From NCBI GenBank assembly GCA_013339895.1, contig JABACO010000017.1:7437690-7501689 (forward strand): a DNA stretch of 64,000 nt, in the 5' to 3' direction. The notes beneath the pieces were generated by a model, which worked only from the letters and a program-made list of their open reading frames with translations, did no database searches and was not told the DNA's origin. The translations under genes and the position numbers were made by a program. The stretch is from Ephydatia muelleri. Taxonomy: Eukaryota; Porifera; Demospongiae; Spongillida; Spongillidae. Each line of letters begins with the position of its first letter. Within the stretch, counting starts at the first letter, position 1. Of the stretch, positions 18,961 to 30,419 are shown piece after piece.

Positions 18961-19227
18961 GACAAATGCCAGCTCAGAGAACCAATTGTCAGTAGTGCTT
19001 GATCTGTGAGTGCGTAGTGTTAGATAACCCCAAGTAGAAGTACCGTTTGACATAAAGGTTCAATATACAGATGCCTCATCGTATTGTTGGTACCAAGTAA
19101 TAATTAATCCTAAATATTATACACTGGTTCAAGTACATCTCTGCGGCTATAAAAACTCCACAAGATTAAATTTAGTGTGTTGAAAGTTTCAATCAAATTG
19201 TTCATAATATAATATTATTAAATATGG
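18961..19227. other. AT-rich sequence without recognised gene
   Basis: No open frame or known repeat is supported. A short TTGGTACCAAGTAATAATTA near 19090 matches the ends of the MITE family at 47695-48175, probably a terminal relic. Confidence 0.4.
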
Positions 19228-19423
19228 GATTGTTTCCTCAAAAGGTTTTATATTCTAGAAGTCTGAAATGTCCTTTACACATTTCTTCTTATGCACTGAG
19301 ACGAATCGGAGTATCTGTCATGGAGTTGTAAGGATCTGAATTTTTAATTAGCCATACATTTCAACGCAGGCATTACATTTCTATTGCGTGTACTGGAAAG
19401 TTTATAAGGTAGAGTTTAGGTAC
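19228..19423. mobile_element. MITE copy (GATCGTTTCC family), left arm degraded
   Basis: It is homologous over its whole length to the element at 35835-36063. Both share TATTCTAG.AGTCTGAAATGT, then CGGAGTATCT, then TTTTAATTAGCCATACATTT and CAACGCAGGC.TTACATTTCT. The terminal repeats are poorly kept here. Confidence 0.75.
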
Positions 19424-19839
19424 AGTGGTAGTAAATTAAGTTTAATGCAGAGAATTGCTCTGTCTTATATAGCGTTACTAAGCTGACTATAGGGAAAGCT
19501 TGCTGTTGCTAAGGCCAAGATGTAAACATATGTTCTTACAGATGCATTCAATGAACGATCCTAACCAATCATATGCTGGGCATTTGTGCCCAATAGCATT
19601 GCAGGGTGTCCATTCCCCCTACAACACCCCCTTATCCAATCAAATCATCCCGAACTGTTGTCGATATGGTTCCAGGTTTATATTTAAGTGAGGGCTTCAT
19701 GGTGCAGCACTCCAGTCATAGCCTTGACTGCGGCCAGTTGCTCACCCACCCTCCACTTCCCTCTCTCCATTATGTACCCTCCACTTCCCCTCTTCCCATG
19801 ATGTATTTCAATGTGTACATGTATATGCTATTTTCATCA

Positions 19840-20032
19840 GTGGTGGGCGACACCCTCTGGGCTTTTACCCTGGGACAGCAACCAAACCATGACCAGCGTC
19901 TTGGTTTGGGACACAGGCCGACCCAATGGTGACCAGCATCTCCCATTGGTCCCTGTAGGTCCAGTGGTACGAAGCACAGCTGCTACATGCCTGGCTGTGG
20001 CTGTCACCTGCCTCCATTATGGGCCAAACATA
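19840..20032. repeat. Dispersed repeat, second copy
   Basis: Matches 2358-2577 (GACCCAATGGTGACCAGC block and GGGC.ACACCC start) without the poly-C expansion. It carries a 106-codon open frame that the other copy does not preserve, so it is not coding. Confidence 0.6.
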
Positions 20033-20789
20033 ACCACTAGCCTCAGCATGGGGGAGGGGTACATTTACTCAGCCTGTAAGAGCAATCAAATGACATTAAA
20101 GTATACATTAGGACATTATGCTATAATATAATTTAAAATTATGATTATTCAGTGCTGAGTAATAATCAATAGGAGATAAATTAACACACACAAGTAATCT
20201 TAATGCACCAATAAAATAATCTAGGATGTAGATTAACTTGCCCTAGGGTTCGACCTCATCAGGGAGATATTCAGCCTTGCATAAAAGTTCAAAGGTTGCC
20301 ATGGGCTTAGCATACAGTTGTTTAAACAAAACAGTTTTGATATGGGAGTTTAGGGCTTTTGTACTATAAGCTACAAGTATTTTCATGCACTTTGCATAAT
20401 GTGATTAAAAGCAGGTCATAATCGCAAAACTAGTTATTGAGTATTATTTCAGGAGAGTTTACATTGTGTGCCTTCATCAAGCATCTAGCTTACCTGCCAT
20501 CCCATAAGGCTGAGAAAGAAGCCTTACAGGATGTCTAAAATAAACTCTCCTTTGCTATCATCCTGAGGTCTACACACTGTAATGTGTCTAAGAGATAGCA
20601 GATCTTCCCCGAGGACTAGAAAGACAATGCCCTCTTACTTCTTTATGTTTTTTACTCTCATTGCAGTTGATGACATGTATGTAATAAAAAATAAAATTAT
20701 CATTAACAAAACTGATTTATATTATAATGCAATATGCGATATGGACGATGTGTAGCAAAAGTGCACTGCTTTCAGACAAGCAAAGAAGA

Positions 20790-20885
20790 CTAGCATTGAA
20801 ATGTATGAGTAATTAAAAATTCATTACCCTATAACTCCACGAAGGATAGTCCAATTTTTGATGCGTACGAATCATTGTGGAACTT
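20790..20885. mobile_element. Degenerate inverted MITE fragment (GATCGTTTCC family)
   Basis: ATTGAAATGTATGAGTAATT and the following AAAAATTCATTACCCTATAA align with the reverse complement of the 19228-19423 copy. The ends are lost. Confidence 0.5.
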
Positions 20886-20984
20886 TCCAATTCACAGGAA
20901 TAAAAACTACCCACTAGCGCACCCGCAACTACTGGACACTACAGATACATGTAAGTATACAAACAAAAAAACAAAAATAAATTT

Positions 20985-21060
20985 TTTTACTCTATGAGTG
21001 AGGCCAGAGGAGCACCATCATTGAAACCCAGTATTCTTTGAGGTACCACTAACTGCTGAG
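20985..21060 (-). repeat. LINE family B extreme 3' coding end
   Basis: The minus strand gives ILGFNDGAPLASLIE and a stop, nearly the same as GLGFDDGAPLASFMD at 43612. Only the last codons are present. Confidence 0.6.
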
Positions 21061-21639
21061 ACTCTGACTGCAGCATATAAGCTAACCTTTTACTCTGATG
21101 TAATTGCAGGTTATGAAGTAATGTGCTTTCGGAAGTGGTCGGTCTCTACAATATTCTCTTGTGTGCAGCTTTGCGGGATAGCTTACTACCTGGTGTGCTG
21201 TAGAAATAGTGATGTGTCCAGCAGTGCTGAATATCAAACAAATGCCTTCGCTTGTGGTTGCCAGACAACTCTGATTCCAAGCTGCAATCTCATAGTTCCA
21301 CATCATTAGCTTCAGAATTCACCTTCCTCAGGATAATGCATAATCATGATTTTACTTAACATGCGCCTTGGTCATATTTGTCTGTTCAAATGTGGAACAT
21401 GCTACAACTCAATGTACATAGGTTAATTGTTCCATTGCACCCGATACATGTATAACATTTTAAGTAACCAAATTTATAATGCAGAAGTATAAAAATGTTT
21501 TTTGTTTAATTTTTACGGTTATGATGCAAGTATGTGCTGTCATTTGATGCAGCCAGTGTGAGTGGTGAATGCTTGCATGGGCATGCATTTGAATGTTTAC
21601 CCACATCTAAGACTTGCATAATTATGAATCCATGTGTAC

Positions 21640-22420
21640 ATTATAAATGGTTATTATTGTGTTAAGCAAAGATGCTGCAATATGGGCTCGAACTCTACAC
21701 AGAGTGCATCATAGTTTTACATGCACTCATTTTAGAACGAGGGTTCAGTTTCTGAAAGGAGGTGTGACAATAAGTTACCACCCACAGCTCTTTCCACCTG
21801 CACATGAGCTGGAAGCTCTACCTCTAGTAAATGCATTAGAAAAAATATCATGTATAGCCAATAGAAGCATTAATGGATCTGCCACAGAATTCCGTGATGC
21901 CCTAGCACTGTGATATAATAGACCATTACTGAAGTTGCCAGCCAATTGCGATGGATGCAGAGCTGCAACCAGTTTGGAGCATGCTCTTGACTGCAAGAAG
22001 GGAGGTCTGGTCACAATGAAGTTAGAGATGTTATTGGCCACCTAGCATCACTTGTTTACAAGGAAGTCGTAAAAGAACCAATCATGCAACAGGCAAATGA
22101 GGCAGAAGGTGTACCCTCCCTAATTGTCGATCTGAGTATCAGAGGTGTATGGCAGCCCCAGACCGTGGCGTTGTTGGTGTACGTACTGATGCCCCGTTGC
22201 ACTCACAACGAGATGTTACTGCCGTTCTCTCTTCAGCTGAGGAAGAAAAGAAGAAATGCTCTGAAGCAGCAGCTCTTTGCCGAGCCTCCTTCACACCTCT
22301 TGTTGTGTCAGTTGATGGAGTCCTGGGTCGAGAAGCAAATTTTTTTGTCAAACAACATGCTCAGAAACTTGCCCACAAGTGGGAAAAATCCAACAGTGAA
22401 ATACTAGGATGGATGAGAGC
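21640..22420 (+). repeat. LINE family B C-terminal half
   Basis: It reads ATEFRDALALxYNRPLLKLP, then CDGCRAATSLEHALDCKKGG (a CX2CX7HX3C knuckle), then HNEVRDVIGHLASLVYKEVV, VDLSIRGVWQPQTVALL, AEEEKKKCSEAAALCRASFT and PLVVSVDGVLGREANFFV. Two or three frame changes separate these blocks. The knuckle followed by D...D...K fits a restriction-like endonuclease of the R2 type (inference). This is the best family B copy for the endonuclease region. Confidence 0.75.
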
Positions 22421-22530
22421 ATAGGTTTTTTGCCTTACAATAATAATATTGATGTAGGTGGTGTTCATGTATTCTCTTGATGAAACATAAATATTAATGT
22501 TACACGTAACTGATGATAATAATAAGTCTG

Positions 22531-22610
22531 CTGAGCTCTACGGGCGGCTGAACCTTCACCTGGTACGAGCTAATGCCATTGCCATCCTTTCCCGTAGCAT
22601 CTATCATTGT
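22531..22610 (+). repeat. LINE family A 3' fragment
   Basis: Encodes ELYGRLNLHLVRANAIAILS, the last helix of the family A C-terminal domain. It is followed by a 3' flank (GTAGTGTAGGC.TAGTTAAC) nearly identical to that after base 219, so both are copies of one source element. Confidence 0.75.
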
Positions 22611-22914
22611 AATGTAGTGTAGGCGTAGTTAACATTATGTGTACATTGTGTAGTCTAGTTGTGTGCTATGTTTAATAATCATAACATAATAACCGTCATT
22701 TTGACCCCAGTGAATTTCGCACAGCTGGCTGGGTTTAGAAAACCACAAGGGCTTCCTGCTGTTTACTTTATCCAGAAATAGCTTTGAACCCATCGGGGCA
22801 TCATCTTGTAGACGGTGACGTGGTACTCCGTCATAATCAGCTGTTCGTAGATCTTTGCCACAAGGCGAACTTTGGAGTGACGGTTGAAGTAGGTAGTGCA
22901 CTTACTCCTGACCT

Positions 22915-23215
22915 TTTTAGGTCTCGTCCTGCTGATGCCTTGATGAATTAGACGTGTGGTACCCTGATATAACTGTGAAATCTCTCACACCAGTGTCGCT
23001 TCGTGAAGCAAGTGTCACGGCAGGGGCAGGAACAGCCGCTTGTGGAGAGCTATGGAAACTGGGGTCTTGAAGCCAGGCAGGCCCTCTACCATTTGGTTCC
23101 ACGCCTACCCTTTGGCTTAGGCTATCACAAGTCAAAAACCTTGATAGACCAATAGGAAGGCTAAATGTAGCCCTGGTGTGGTGCAATGCAAGAGCTCTCC
23201 TATGTGGAGCATGTA
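22915..23215 (+). repeat. LINE family A C-terminal fragment with internal deletion
   Basis: SRPADA-like start, VKSLTPVSLREASVTAGAGT, then PLVESYGNWGLEARQALYHL and RLNVALVWCNARALLCG. The segment between AGAGT and the VESYG box is missing relative to the copy at 46117-46719. Confidence 0.65.
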
Positions 23216-23399
23216 TTTTAATTTAGTTTAGTTACTTTTGGACAGTTAGATTTATATGTGCAGTATAGGAATATCACTTAGTGTAGGTAAAGTAAATATT
23301 TTGTGTATGAATAATCAATAATAGTCTGATATTTTATTATTCTCATACATGCAAATACAAAAATAGCACTCTATTAAGAGTACAACCTATTTTCCCTAA

Positions 23400-23590
23400 G
23401 GCACAATCTAATAGCATTTAGGAGGGCGGGAGCTCCCTGGCCAGGATGGCTCTGGCAATGGAACAAACCAGGGCTATATTCAACGGCCGTAAATTTCTGC
23501 CACAACTGCTGATTTAGGGGAGGACTGGTGAATGGCTAGGTAGGATGCCAGCCTGGAGAAGGTATCGTGGGGCCTCCTTGCCCAAATATC
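23400..23590 (-). repeat. LINE family A 3' fragment
   Basis: The minus strand gives YLGKEAPRYLLQAGILPSHS, then KSAVVAEIYGR and NIALVCSIARAILARELPPS. An (ATT)n-rich stretch (about 23595-23630) lies at its 5' side. Confidence 0.6.
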
Positions 23591-23630
23591 AGTGTATTAT
23601 TATTATTATGTATTATTATTAATTATTTAC

Positions 23631-24479
23631 AAGAGTTACAAATCGCACAAATAACATACATACATTACATGTGGCCAATTCAGCAATGCTTTGCCACTCA
23701 TACACCCACGCCTAATAATTAATTCAATGCATAACTCGTGAAGAAGGTTGAGATCATTAAAAAAAAACTCTGCAACATGTAGACTCGCTTCTGGCCACTT
23801 AGAAAAGTAATCTGTAACAGCTACACTGCCTACACGTACTGATTACCACCTACCGTCGTTGGCAAGACATAACGCAGGTGTGGGCATGTTAAGAAAGGAA
23901 AGTACTTACGTATATTGTTTTCTTTGTCATATACAATGCAATTAAGGCTATATATGGTGAAGCAACATTATTTCTCTACACCCACGCCTAAAATTAATTC
24001 AACATGAGGCCTATATCCACTAACAACTCTGCTTTCAATTCTGTTGAACCTATTACAATTGAATTAACTTCTAGTAAAAGTGCTAATAACCATACGTACA
24101 GGTGGAGACACTCTCGCATATCGTTCACGATATAAATATGCACGATGCTGTTAGATATATTAACATGATTAAAAACTTTGTCTTCTGATCATATTGCTAC
24201 CATCTACAGAAAAAATATACGGAGTGTTTTAATCAAACACTAAAAGGTTCTCAAACTCAAAGTAGTAAATGAAAAGCAAAATGACTTCACGAATGATCAC
24301 ATTGAGAAAATCATGTTTAGCTACAAGCATGTTGCATGCTGTGTTTGCATAACAATATTAATTTAGAAAATACATATGTTTACAGGACACCCCTTACTAA
24401 GAGATAAAATAACAATGAAGTATACAACATGAAAACAATATGCACAAATGAAACCAACAAATAATAAATAGAAAGATTT
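23631..24479. other. AT-rich sequence, nothing recognised
   Basis: The short phrase CTACACCCACGCCTAAAATT occurs at 23975 and in similar form at 23702. I see no gene or terminal repeat in this stretch. Confidence 0.5.
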
Positions 24480-24615
24480 TTAAGCATGACATTCAGGCAA
24501 AGATAGTGGGCAACCCTGCTCCATCGTCCGTACCAAGTGCACTCCTCCATTTGGTGCGAGAGCCCTCAGACAGAGGTTTGTTGCTCTGAGTATAGCGAAT
24601 GAAAGTGGTAATTGA
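24480..24615 (-). repeat. LINE family B 3' fragment
   Basis: The minus strand gives SFAILRATNLCLRALAPNGG with, in the next frame, GSRTKWRSALGTDDGAGLPT. Together this is the standard family B end (ILRAT.LCLRGSR.KWRS...DGA). A CA tract follows at 24768-24835. Confidence 0.65.
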
Positions 24616-24765
24616 TAATACAATAAACAACAGAAAGAAAAAAACATACTTACACATAAGGTACAATAAACACGTAACAAATGGCGTGTACATACATGAA
24701 AATGGTCCAACATGCAAAAGATAACAGCATGTAGATAAACACACAAACACACATTTATGCCTAGG

Positions 24766-24819
<54 letters not shown>

Positions 24820-24994
24820 CACACACACACACACAACATGTACATATGTAAGGTCCGGTAGTCCAGCTCCATAATCAAATCCTGTTCTGCACAAGCACGG
24901 ATAAAGGCTAAATACAAGTCTACCACAAAATCTAAATTGCATGCACCCAAACCCCGCCCACACACCAATGCACACTGCTAAAACCACCGTCAAC

Positions 24995-25056
24995 CCTTGT
25001 CCTCGTGAATGCTGATACCTTGCACGGGAGAGCAAGGCTCTAGCATTACATCAAAC
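24995..25056 (-). repeat. LINE family A extreme 3' coding end
   Basis: Encodes CNARALLSRARYQHSRGQG, nearly identical to CNARALLSHARFQHSVGEG at 42330, so both derive from the same subfamily. Confidence 0.6.
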
Positions 25057-25169
25057 TAAGATGCGGTTAAGCCAAATTATTATTATTATTTATTTATTAT
25101 TATACAATTATTGAATTGTATAAAATATTACAAAAAATGCATAGTACATAAAACAAGCCTACAATTCAA

Positions 25170-25410
25170 CTAGAAGCAAGACTTCAAATTACTATAGACC
25201 AATTCCCTTTCCATAATGGCCCTTGCTACAGACCCAACTAAAAACCTGTTGAGGTGACCGTATATTTCAGTGACTATTTTTGGTTTGGGAATAGACTGGC
25301 TGATGGAAAGCAGAGATGGAAGCACTATGGACATCTTTCTTCCAATTACCATAGGTGTCTACGGCTAGGGGGAAACATGTCCACCCCAAGTCCTGGCACC
25401 TTCTGTTATT
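25170..25410 (-). repeat. LINE family A C-terminal fragment
   Basis: The minus strand gives RCQDLGWTCFPLAVDTYGNW, then a diverged middle and TEIYGHLNRFLVGSVARAIM. A (TTA)n tract lies at 25077-25115, on its 3' side, as expected for a LINE with a microsatellite tail. Confidence 0.65.
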
Positions 25411-27479
25411 GTTATTAATTCTTACCCACCTTTTCATAATATCCTTTGTTAACCCAGGCCAGGAATATTTTCAAATGTGAATTATGCGTGTCATCCATGC
25501 ATACATGCCTGCAATGCCACGTGATGTAGTTGATATTCATGTTACACGCTATGCGTCAACGCTCCGTAGAGCAATACGATTACACTAGACAGTAAACGGT
25601 ATAGACCTTATGCACTAATCGTATTCATTTTAGACCTACCTAATGTATTGGTGGAATGGCGACTGTAACAAGCAACGATTTTCACGCACAACATCGCGAG
25701 TTTGTAGCAGGATCCGAGTTTTATGATCAACTAGACATGGGAGGAAAGCAAAGGTATCGCCAAAAACTCAAACTTCTTGGTATGTGTTGCGATCCGTACG
25801 CTACGATGTCAGAATAATGGGAATGCAACCCCGATTTGTGGCCCAATGTAGAGTTTCCTGACATATATGTGTACCTGATCGACTCTCCGAGCCCCCACAC
25901 TAAAGAAGTCTTTGAAGGCCTACAAGAGCACTGATGCCTGGTCATACTTTATTGCTGATTATGTCACAGATGTAGGGCTATTGAAGATCAACTCAGATTC
26001 TTGCCTTCTTTGTGCTAAGGCAGGCGAATTTTTAATTGTTGCATACATGTATATTGATCACCTTCCTGCATTGTTTTAGGTTAAGCATGCACAGTCAGCA
26101 CGAAGTACCCCTTCTTTGTGCCCATGGGTGGTGTGAGGTACAGTGGTGCAATCATATGTGCACATTGTAACTGCATGGCAGGAGCTGGAGAAGCTTGCTC
26201 ACACATCTCTGCTCTGTTGTATGCTGTCATGGCTAAAGCTAGGATACAGAATGAAACTAGCTGTACATCACAGATTTGCAGCTGCCTTCAACCTCACTAA
26301 GGACAGAGGTATACTGTAATAAATAGTCCAGTACATTACTTATGCTTCCTGTCCTTTACTACACAGTCGCCTTATGCTACTGTGAGTGACAGTCATTTTT
26401 GCAACACCTGTTTTTGACAAGGCTCCTAGTGCTAATGCCACTCCTACATGTAGTAGCCATAAAACTCCTGAAAACAGCAGAGTCATCGAGCTGAGAAATG
26501 AGGAGTTTTATTAAAAAAACTATCTGAGGCATCTCCTAAAGCTGGGATATTTCAGTGTATTCAGTGCCATTTGATCCAAACAGGCACAATAGAATCCTTA
26601 CCTCCACTATTGACTCATCTTTACAGGTCCAAATACCTCAATCTGTCATATTTCAAATTGCTTAATGAAAGCAAAAAGGTATTTAAATTCACTTACAGTG
26701 ACCATTGAGAAGACAGCAGTCAAATGCTTCTATCTGGTACGATTATAGAGCTGGCAGGGTTACGGCATCAAAGATGAAGTCTGCTGCTCACATAATCCTG
26801 CCAAACCATCTCAATCCCTGATAAATGCTATTTGCTATCCCCATAAGATTACCTTTTGGAGTGCTGCAACAAGGTGAACTTACTGAGTATAATATTATTT
26901 GACATACTACTGATCACTATTTTCCTTACTACTTCAGCTGGGGTATTGCACATGAAAAGGATGCTAGAGCCTATTACCGAACACGTTCCGCTCAACACCA
27001 CATGAACCTTCATGTACAAGACAGTGGTCTTCACATCAATCCCTCATTTCCTCATCTGGGAGCATCTTCAGATGGGGTTGTTCAGTGCGAATGTTGTGCA
27101 CAGTGCAAAAAGTTAGATATACGATACGGTATATTTTTGGTTATATTTGAGAATACGCCAAAATATACGCCTGAGTACTATATTGAAATATAAGACGGCG
27201 TTTATTCAAGAATCCGCAAGTGTTAAATACGTCACTGTTTATATAGGCACAATAAAGTGTACAAAATATACCCCCGTAAGTATATATATATCATACCCAC
27301 CGTGTATATTCAAGTTTCACATATTCTGTGTGTATATTTGTCTGCGAGTTATCAATTCCTGTATAAGCGTTCATAAGCATCTAATTACTAAGGAGCTGGC
27401 GCTTGCCTTTAGTACTTAGCATGCGACAGTCAGTACAAACCGAACTTGACACGCTCAATGCCGAAGTCGGAATTCGATA

Positions 27480-27815
27480 CTGATGGACATCTGCCTGTGT
27501 GTATATGTGTGTGTGGACATCTGTCTGTGTGGGACATCTGTCTGTGTGGGACATCTGTCTGTGTGGGACATCTGTCTGTGTGGGACATCTGTCTGTGTGG
27601 GACATCTGTGTGTGTGTGTCTGTGCATATGCGTGTGTGTGGACATCTGTCTGTGTATACGTGTGTGGACATCTGTCTGTATGCGTGTGTGTGGACATCGA
27701 CCTGTCATGTGTGTACGTGCGACTGTGCATGTGTCCGTCTGTGTGTGTGTTTATGCGTGTGCGTGGACATGTGTGTCCGCGAGTGTGTGGACATGTACGT
27801 GCAAGTGTGTGTCAT
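27480..27815. repeat. GT-rich minisatellite (GACATCTGTCTGTGTGG)n
   Basis: Six adjacent 17-bp units at about 27520-27610, then looser GTGTGTGGACAT repeats. It lies inside the nested TIR element. Confidence 0.9.
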
Positions 27816-27914
27816 TACAATTTTGAAATGTTAATGTGTACCATTTTATTCTTACCATTATTGTTCAATTTGAAATGGATATACAGTACATAATGATATG
27901 GAAAGTATGGTATA

Positions 27915-28647
27915 GAGGTTGTGCAATAGCGTCATAAATCGTCATCAATAGCAACCTTTGCTAAGCGCCATTTTGAGTGTCAAAAGCACACACGTGTCTA
28001 TCCGTAATAGAGTGATTGGAGGTTCCTGACTAACCGTTTGAGCCATTTCGTGTGATTAAATGCAGCTAGAAAGTACGGCCAAATACTCTGAGTATTACTA
28101 TTAGCTTCATGACACTGCCAAACAGCGTTACAAGGTAAAATTGGACCTGGTTGGTGCGCTTGAAGACCCGTATGTTGCGTATGAGAGATTGTTAGTGTAG
28201 ATTGGAATAATTGGCCTCAGGTTCCGATAGCTGTAGCAAAGACTCTGCAGCATCTTTTTTTTACCAACTTCCTTTTTATCACCTCCAATGTTCTGTGGAA
28301 TCTGTTCATATCATGCACACGCTTCCTCTTCAAAGGGCTCTTCATGTGCTCGAATAAGGAAGGAACATAATCAGGGGATAGGAGGTTGTTGCTCTATTCC
28401 CCCGAAACGAAGTATACGCTACATATCCACGAGTACTCATTTGGAATCCAATCTTTGCGCCGGCCCCACTGCTGCTATCCACTGGGACTTACGTTCTTCA
28501 TCTTGAGGAAAATGAACGCCCGAACCTTTAATGAAACGATTACTGCATCCAACTGCACAACAAGCCTTGCCCATACAATTGCTTTTGACACTCAAAATGG
28601 CGGTTAACACAAATAACGTCACTTCGCTCCGCCCATTGCACAACCTC
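27915..28647. mobile_element. 733-bp TIR element with a THAP domain, nested at level three
   Basis: The left arm GAGGTTGTGCAAT and, about 50 bases in, GCCATTTTGAGTGTCAAAAG are mirrored at the right end. TA flanks both sides (27913-27914 and 28648-28649). Between the arms only a THAP-type zinc finger on the minus strand is recognisable. It is a non-autonomous relative of a THAP-encoding transposon that kept the DNA-binding exon. Confidence 0.7.
28396..28574 (-). pseudogene. THAP zinc-finger remnant
   Basis: ATG at 28574 opens MGKACCAVGCSNRFIKGSGV and HFPQDEERKSQWIAAVGPAQ, the start of a C2CH THAP finger (Cys-x4-Cys, conserved Trp). After a frame change, KDWIPNEYSWICSVYFVSG follows, where the final His of the C..H pair reads as Tyr. 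THAP domains bind DNA in transposases and in host regulators derived from them. This copy is broken. Confidence 0.75.
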
Positions 28648-28929
28648 TATTGTTTTTTACAATTTCACGCAGGCTTGTAAATTGAAGATTTCTGCCAGTT
28701 CAAGAAATAGGTGATAGTCTTACTTGTCAATAGGTTAGTGCTGTTATCGTTGTTATTTACTCTTTATAACCAAATTTTAAAGTGCACCAATTAGAGTATG
28801 CCATTGCACGTGATGGCTAATTTTGGCGGGTTCCTGTGTGAGTGCATGGCCTGGAAAGGTACGTGACTTTGCTTATCACGTTTGTGTTATTTTGGGGATG
28901 CGTTTGTGATGTAGTACATCAGCCTCATC

Positions 28930-29430
28930 AACCTGCTGAAAGCAAGCCTAGTATACGGTAAGCGACTCTGAACAATTTGTGTGCAATGCACTTTATTGGG
29001 GTTGGTCTCCGGTTATTACAAGCGGCCGATTCTGCTGAGGTAAGTTACACAGTGGCAAGTATGACCATTTCAATTGATGCCAAATGTTATTGTTCTCGTC
29101 TTTATCAGGTCACATAGTACGTGGGGACCGCTGTCTCAAGGACTATGGGTTTCGGCTATCACAAGCGCGGGTCGATTCTGCTGAGGTAAGTACGCAATGG
29201 CTTTGCTAACTTCATTTTGCTTTTCTGCAGCGTTTCTATTCGAACTGGTAAGTATGCTGGGGGCACTAAAATGTATTTTTCTTTTGTGCGCATTTGGTTA
29301 GTCAGCACCAACAAGTCCATCACTAGAGGTAAGTATGGCCATTTCAATTGGCGCCAAATGTTAATATATTCTCGTCTTTATCAGGTCACACTAAGTTAGT
29401 ACTTGGGAACCGCTGTCTTAAGGCACTATG
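28930..29430 (+). repeat. Imperfect ~260-bp repeat with repeated exon-like units
   Basis: The phrase CTCGTCTTTATCAG then GTCACA..AGT.CTTGGGGACCGCTGTCT.AAGG occurs at 29095 and 29370. CCGATTCTGCTGAGGTAAGT-like ends occur at 29022 and 29168. Acceptor-like TTTATCAG and donor-like GAGGTAAGT bracket an open 77-base unit (29109-29185) reading HIVRGDRCLKDYGFRLSQAR. No family is recognised. Confidence 0.45.
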
Positions 29431-30419
29431 GTGTTTGAATATTTGTGTTTGGTGTTGTACCACTTATATGTGCGAAGAAAAGTTTTATAAACCAAGCAGA
29501 TGCAAAGGGGGAGTGGGGATGGGGGGGGGCGGAGGAGGACTGGTTTACGGAAGGTCAAAGCCCAAATTACGATAGTGCGCAGTTCACCAAACCGTGTAAC
29601 ATTAATGAAATTCAAAGGTTTGCTAAGATACCAGAAACCGCACGTGGCTGACAATATTTCAATATACGCATTTGCTTATAATGTTCAATACGCAGACAGC
29701 TTATATTGCTGCTTATATTCGAATATACGTTATAATATACAGTGTCGCATAACAAACTTTTTGCACTGTGGTGGTAATGGAGTTTTAGAAATAAAATGTC
29801 CATACAATGCTAGGGAGCATTCTATATCTGATGTAGTGATGGAAGGATAATAGATTTCCTAGAAAGAATACCACATGGCATAGTCTTAAAGCAGTCACAT
29901 CAATATTTTTCAGATCCAAGCTCAGATTGGTATATGTGCAGCTACATATGCTGACTTGGTTGTCTGGACAACAAAAGATTGCCTTGTTACAAGAATCATA
30001 CCTTCCCATAACTTTTTTCATTGAGGTAGTACAGAAAGTAAATGAAATATACTGCTCTAGTATTCTTCCTGAATTGCTAGGTAAGTGGTGGAGCAAGCAG
30101 AACATAATGGTCGAAGATATTCCTACATGTTCATCACAGTTAGAAACTCAGGACCCATCTTTTTGGTCTTACTGTGGACTTGACGATTAGGAAGTTGACT
30201 CAGACTTAATTGGTTGTGATAATCAACAGTGTCCAGATAAGTGGTTTCACACTGCATGTCTGCAGTTAGACATTATATCCCGTGGAAAGTGGTACTGCCC
30301 TGACTGCAAACCACAGTTTAAATCCACCAAAAAATCAAAACATTATAAATGATTTCAGTTAATTGCTTTGATTTTACATGAATTGACAATATACATACAT
30401 GATCACTGTCCCAATATAT

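Larger units (their letters stand above)
27099..29770. mobile_element. 2.67-kb TIR element inserted into the YqaJ gene
   Basis: The ends are CACAGTGCAAAAAGTT (27099-27114) and its exact inverse (29755-29770), a perfect 16-bp TIR, with weaker similarity for some 30 bases further in. GTG flanks both sides (27096-27098 and 29771-29773). Removing the element and one GTG restores an expected YqaJ context, ending CCGNGVLEIKCPY. A 3-bp duplication fits the PIF/Harbinger group. No full transposase is visible. Contents are a GT-rich minisatellite, a smaller TIR element with a THAP domain, and a repeat with many splice-donor-like sites. Confidence 0.75.
25656..30352 (+). pseudogene. SWIM zinc finger / YqaJ exonuclease / PHD protein of ISL2EU element
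   Basis: It starts MATVTSNDFHAQHREFVAGS. Then come [20 protein letters not shown], a SWIM finger (ICAHCNCMAGAGEACSHISA, 26150-26210), and the YqaJ start WGIAHEKDARAYYRTRSAQH with LGASSDGVV (26940-27090). The catalytic ExK block VLEIKCPY (29778-29801) lies beyond the nested insertion. QIQAQIGICAATYADLVVWT follows at about 29911-29970, and a PHD finger (CDNQQCPDKWFHTACLQL and GKWYCPDC) ends at 30310. YqaJ nucleases are phage-type exonucleases. Their role in this transposon family is not settled. Many stops mark it as inactive. Confidence 0.8.

Noticed and set aside
22139-22351. Minus-strand frame opposite the LINE B region
   Set aside because: Shadow of the plus-strand LINE coding sequence, which has clear family motifs.
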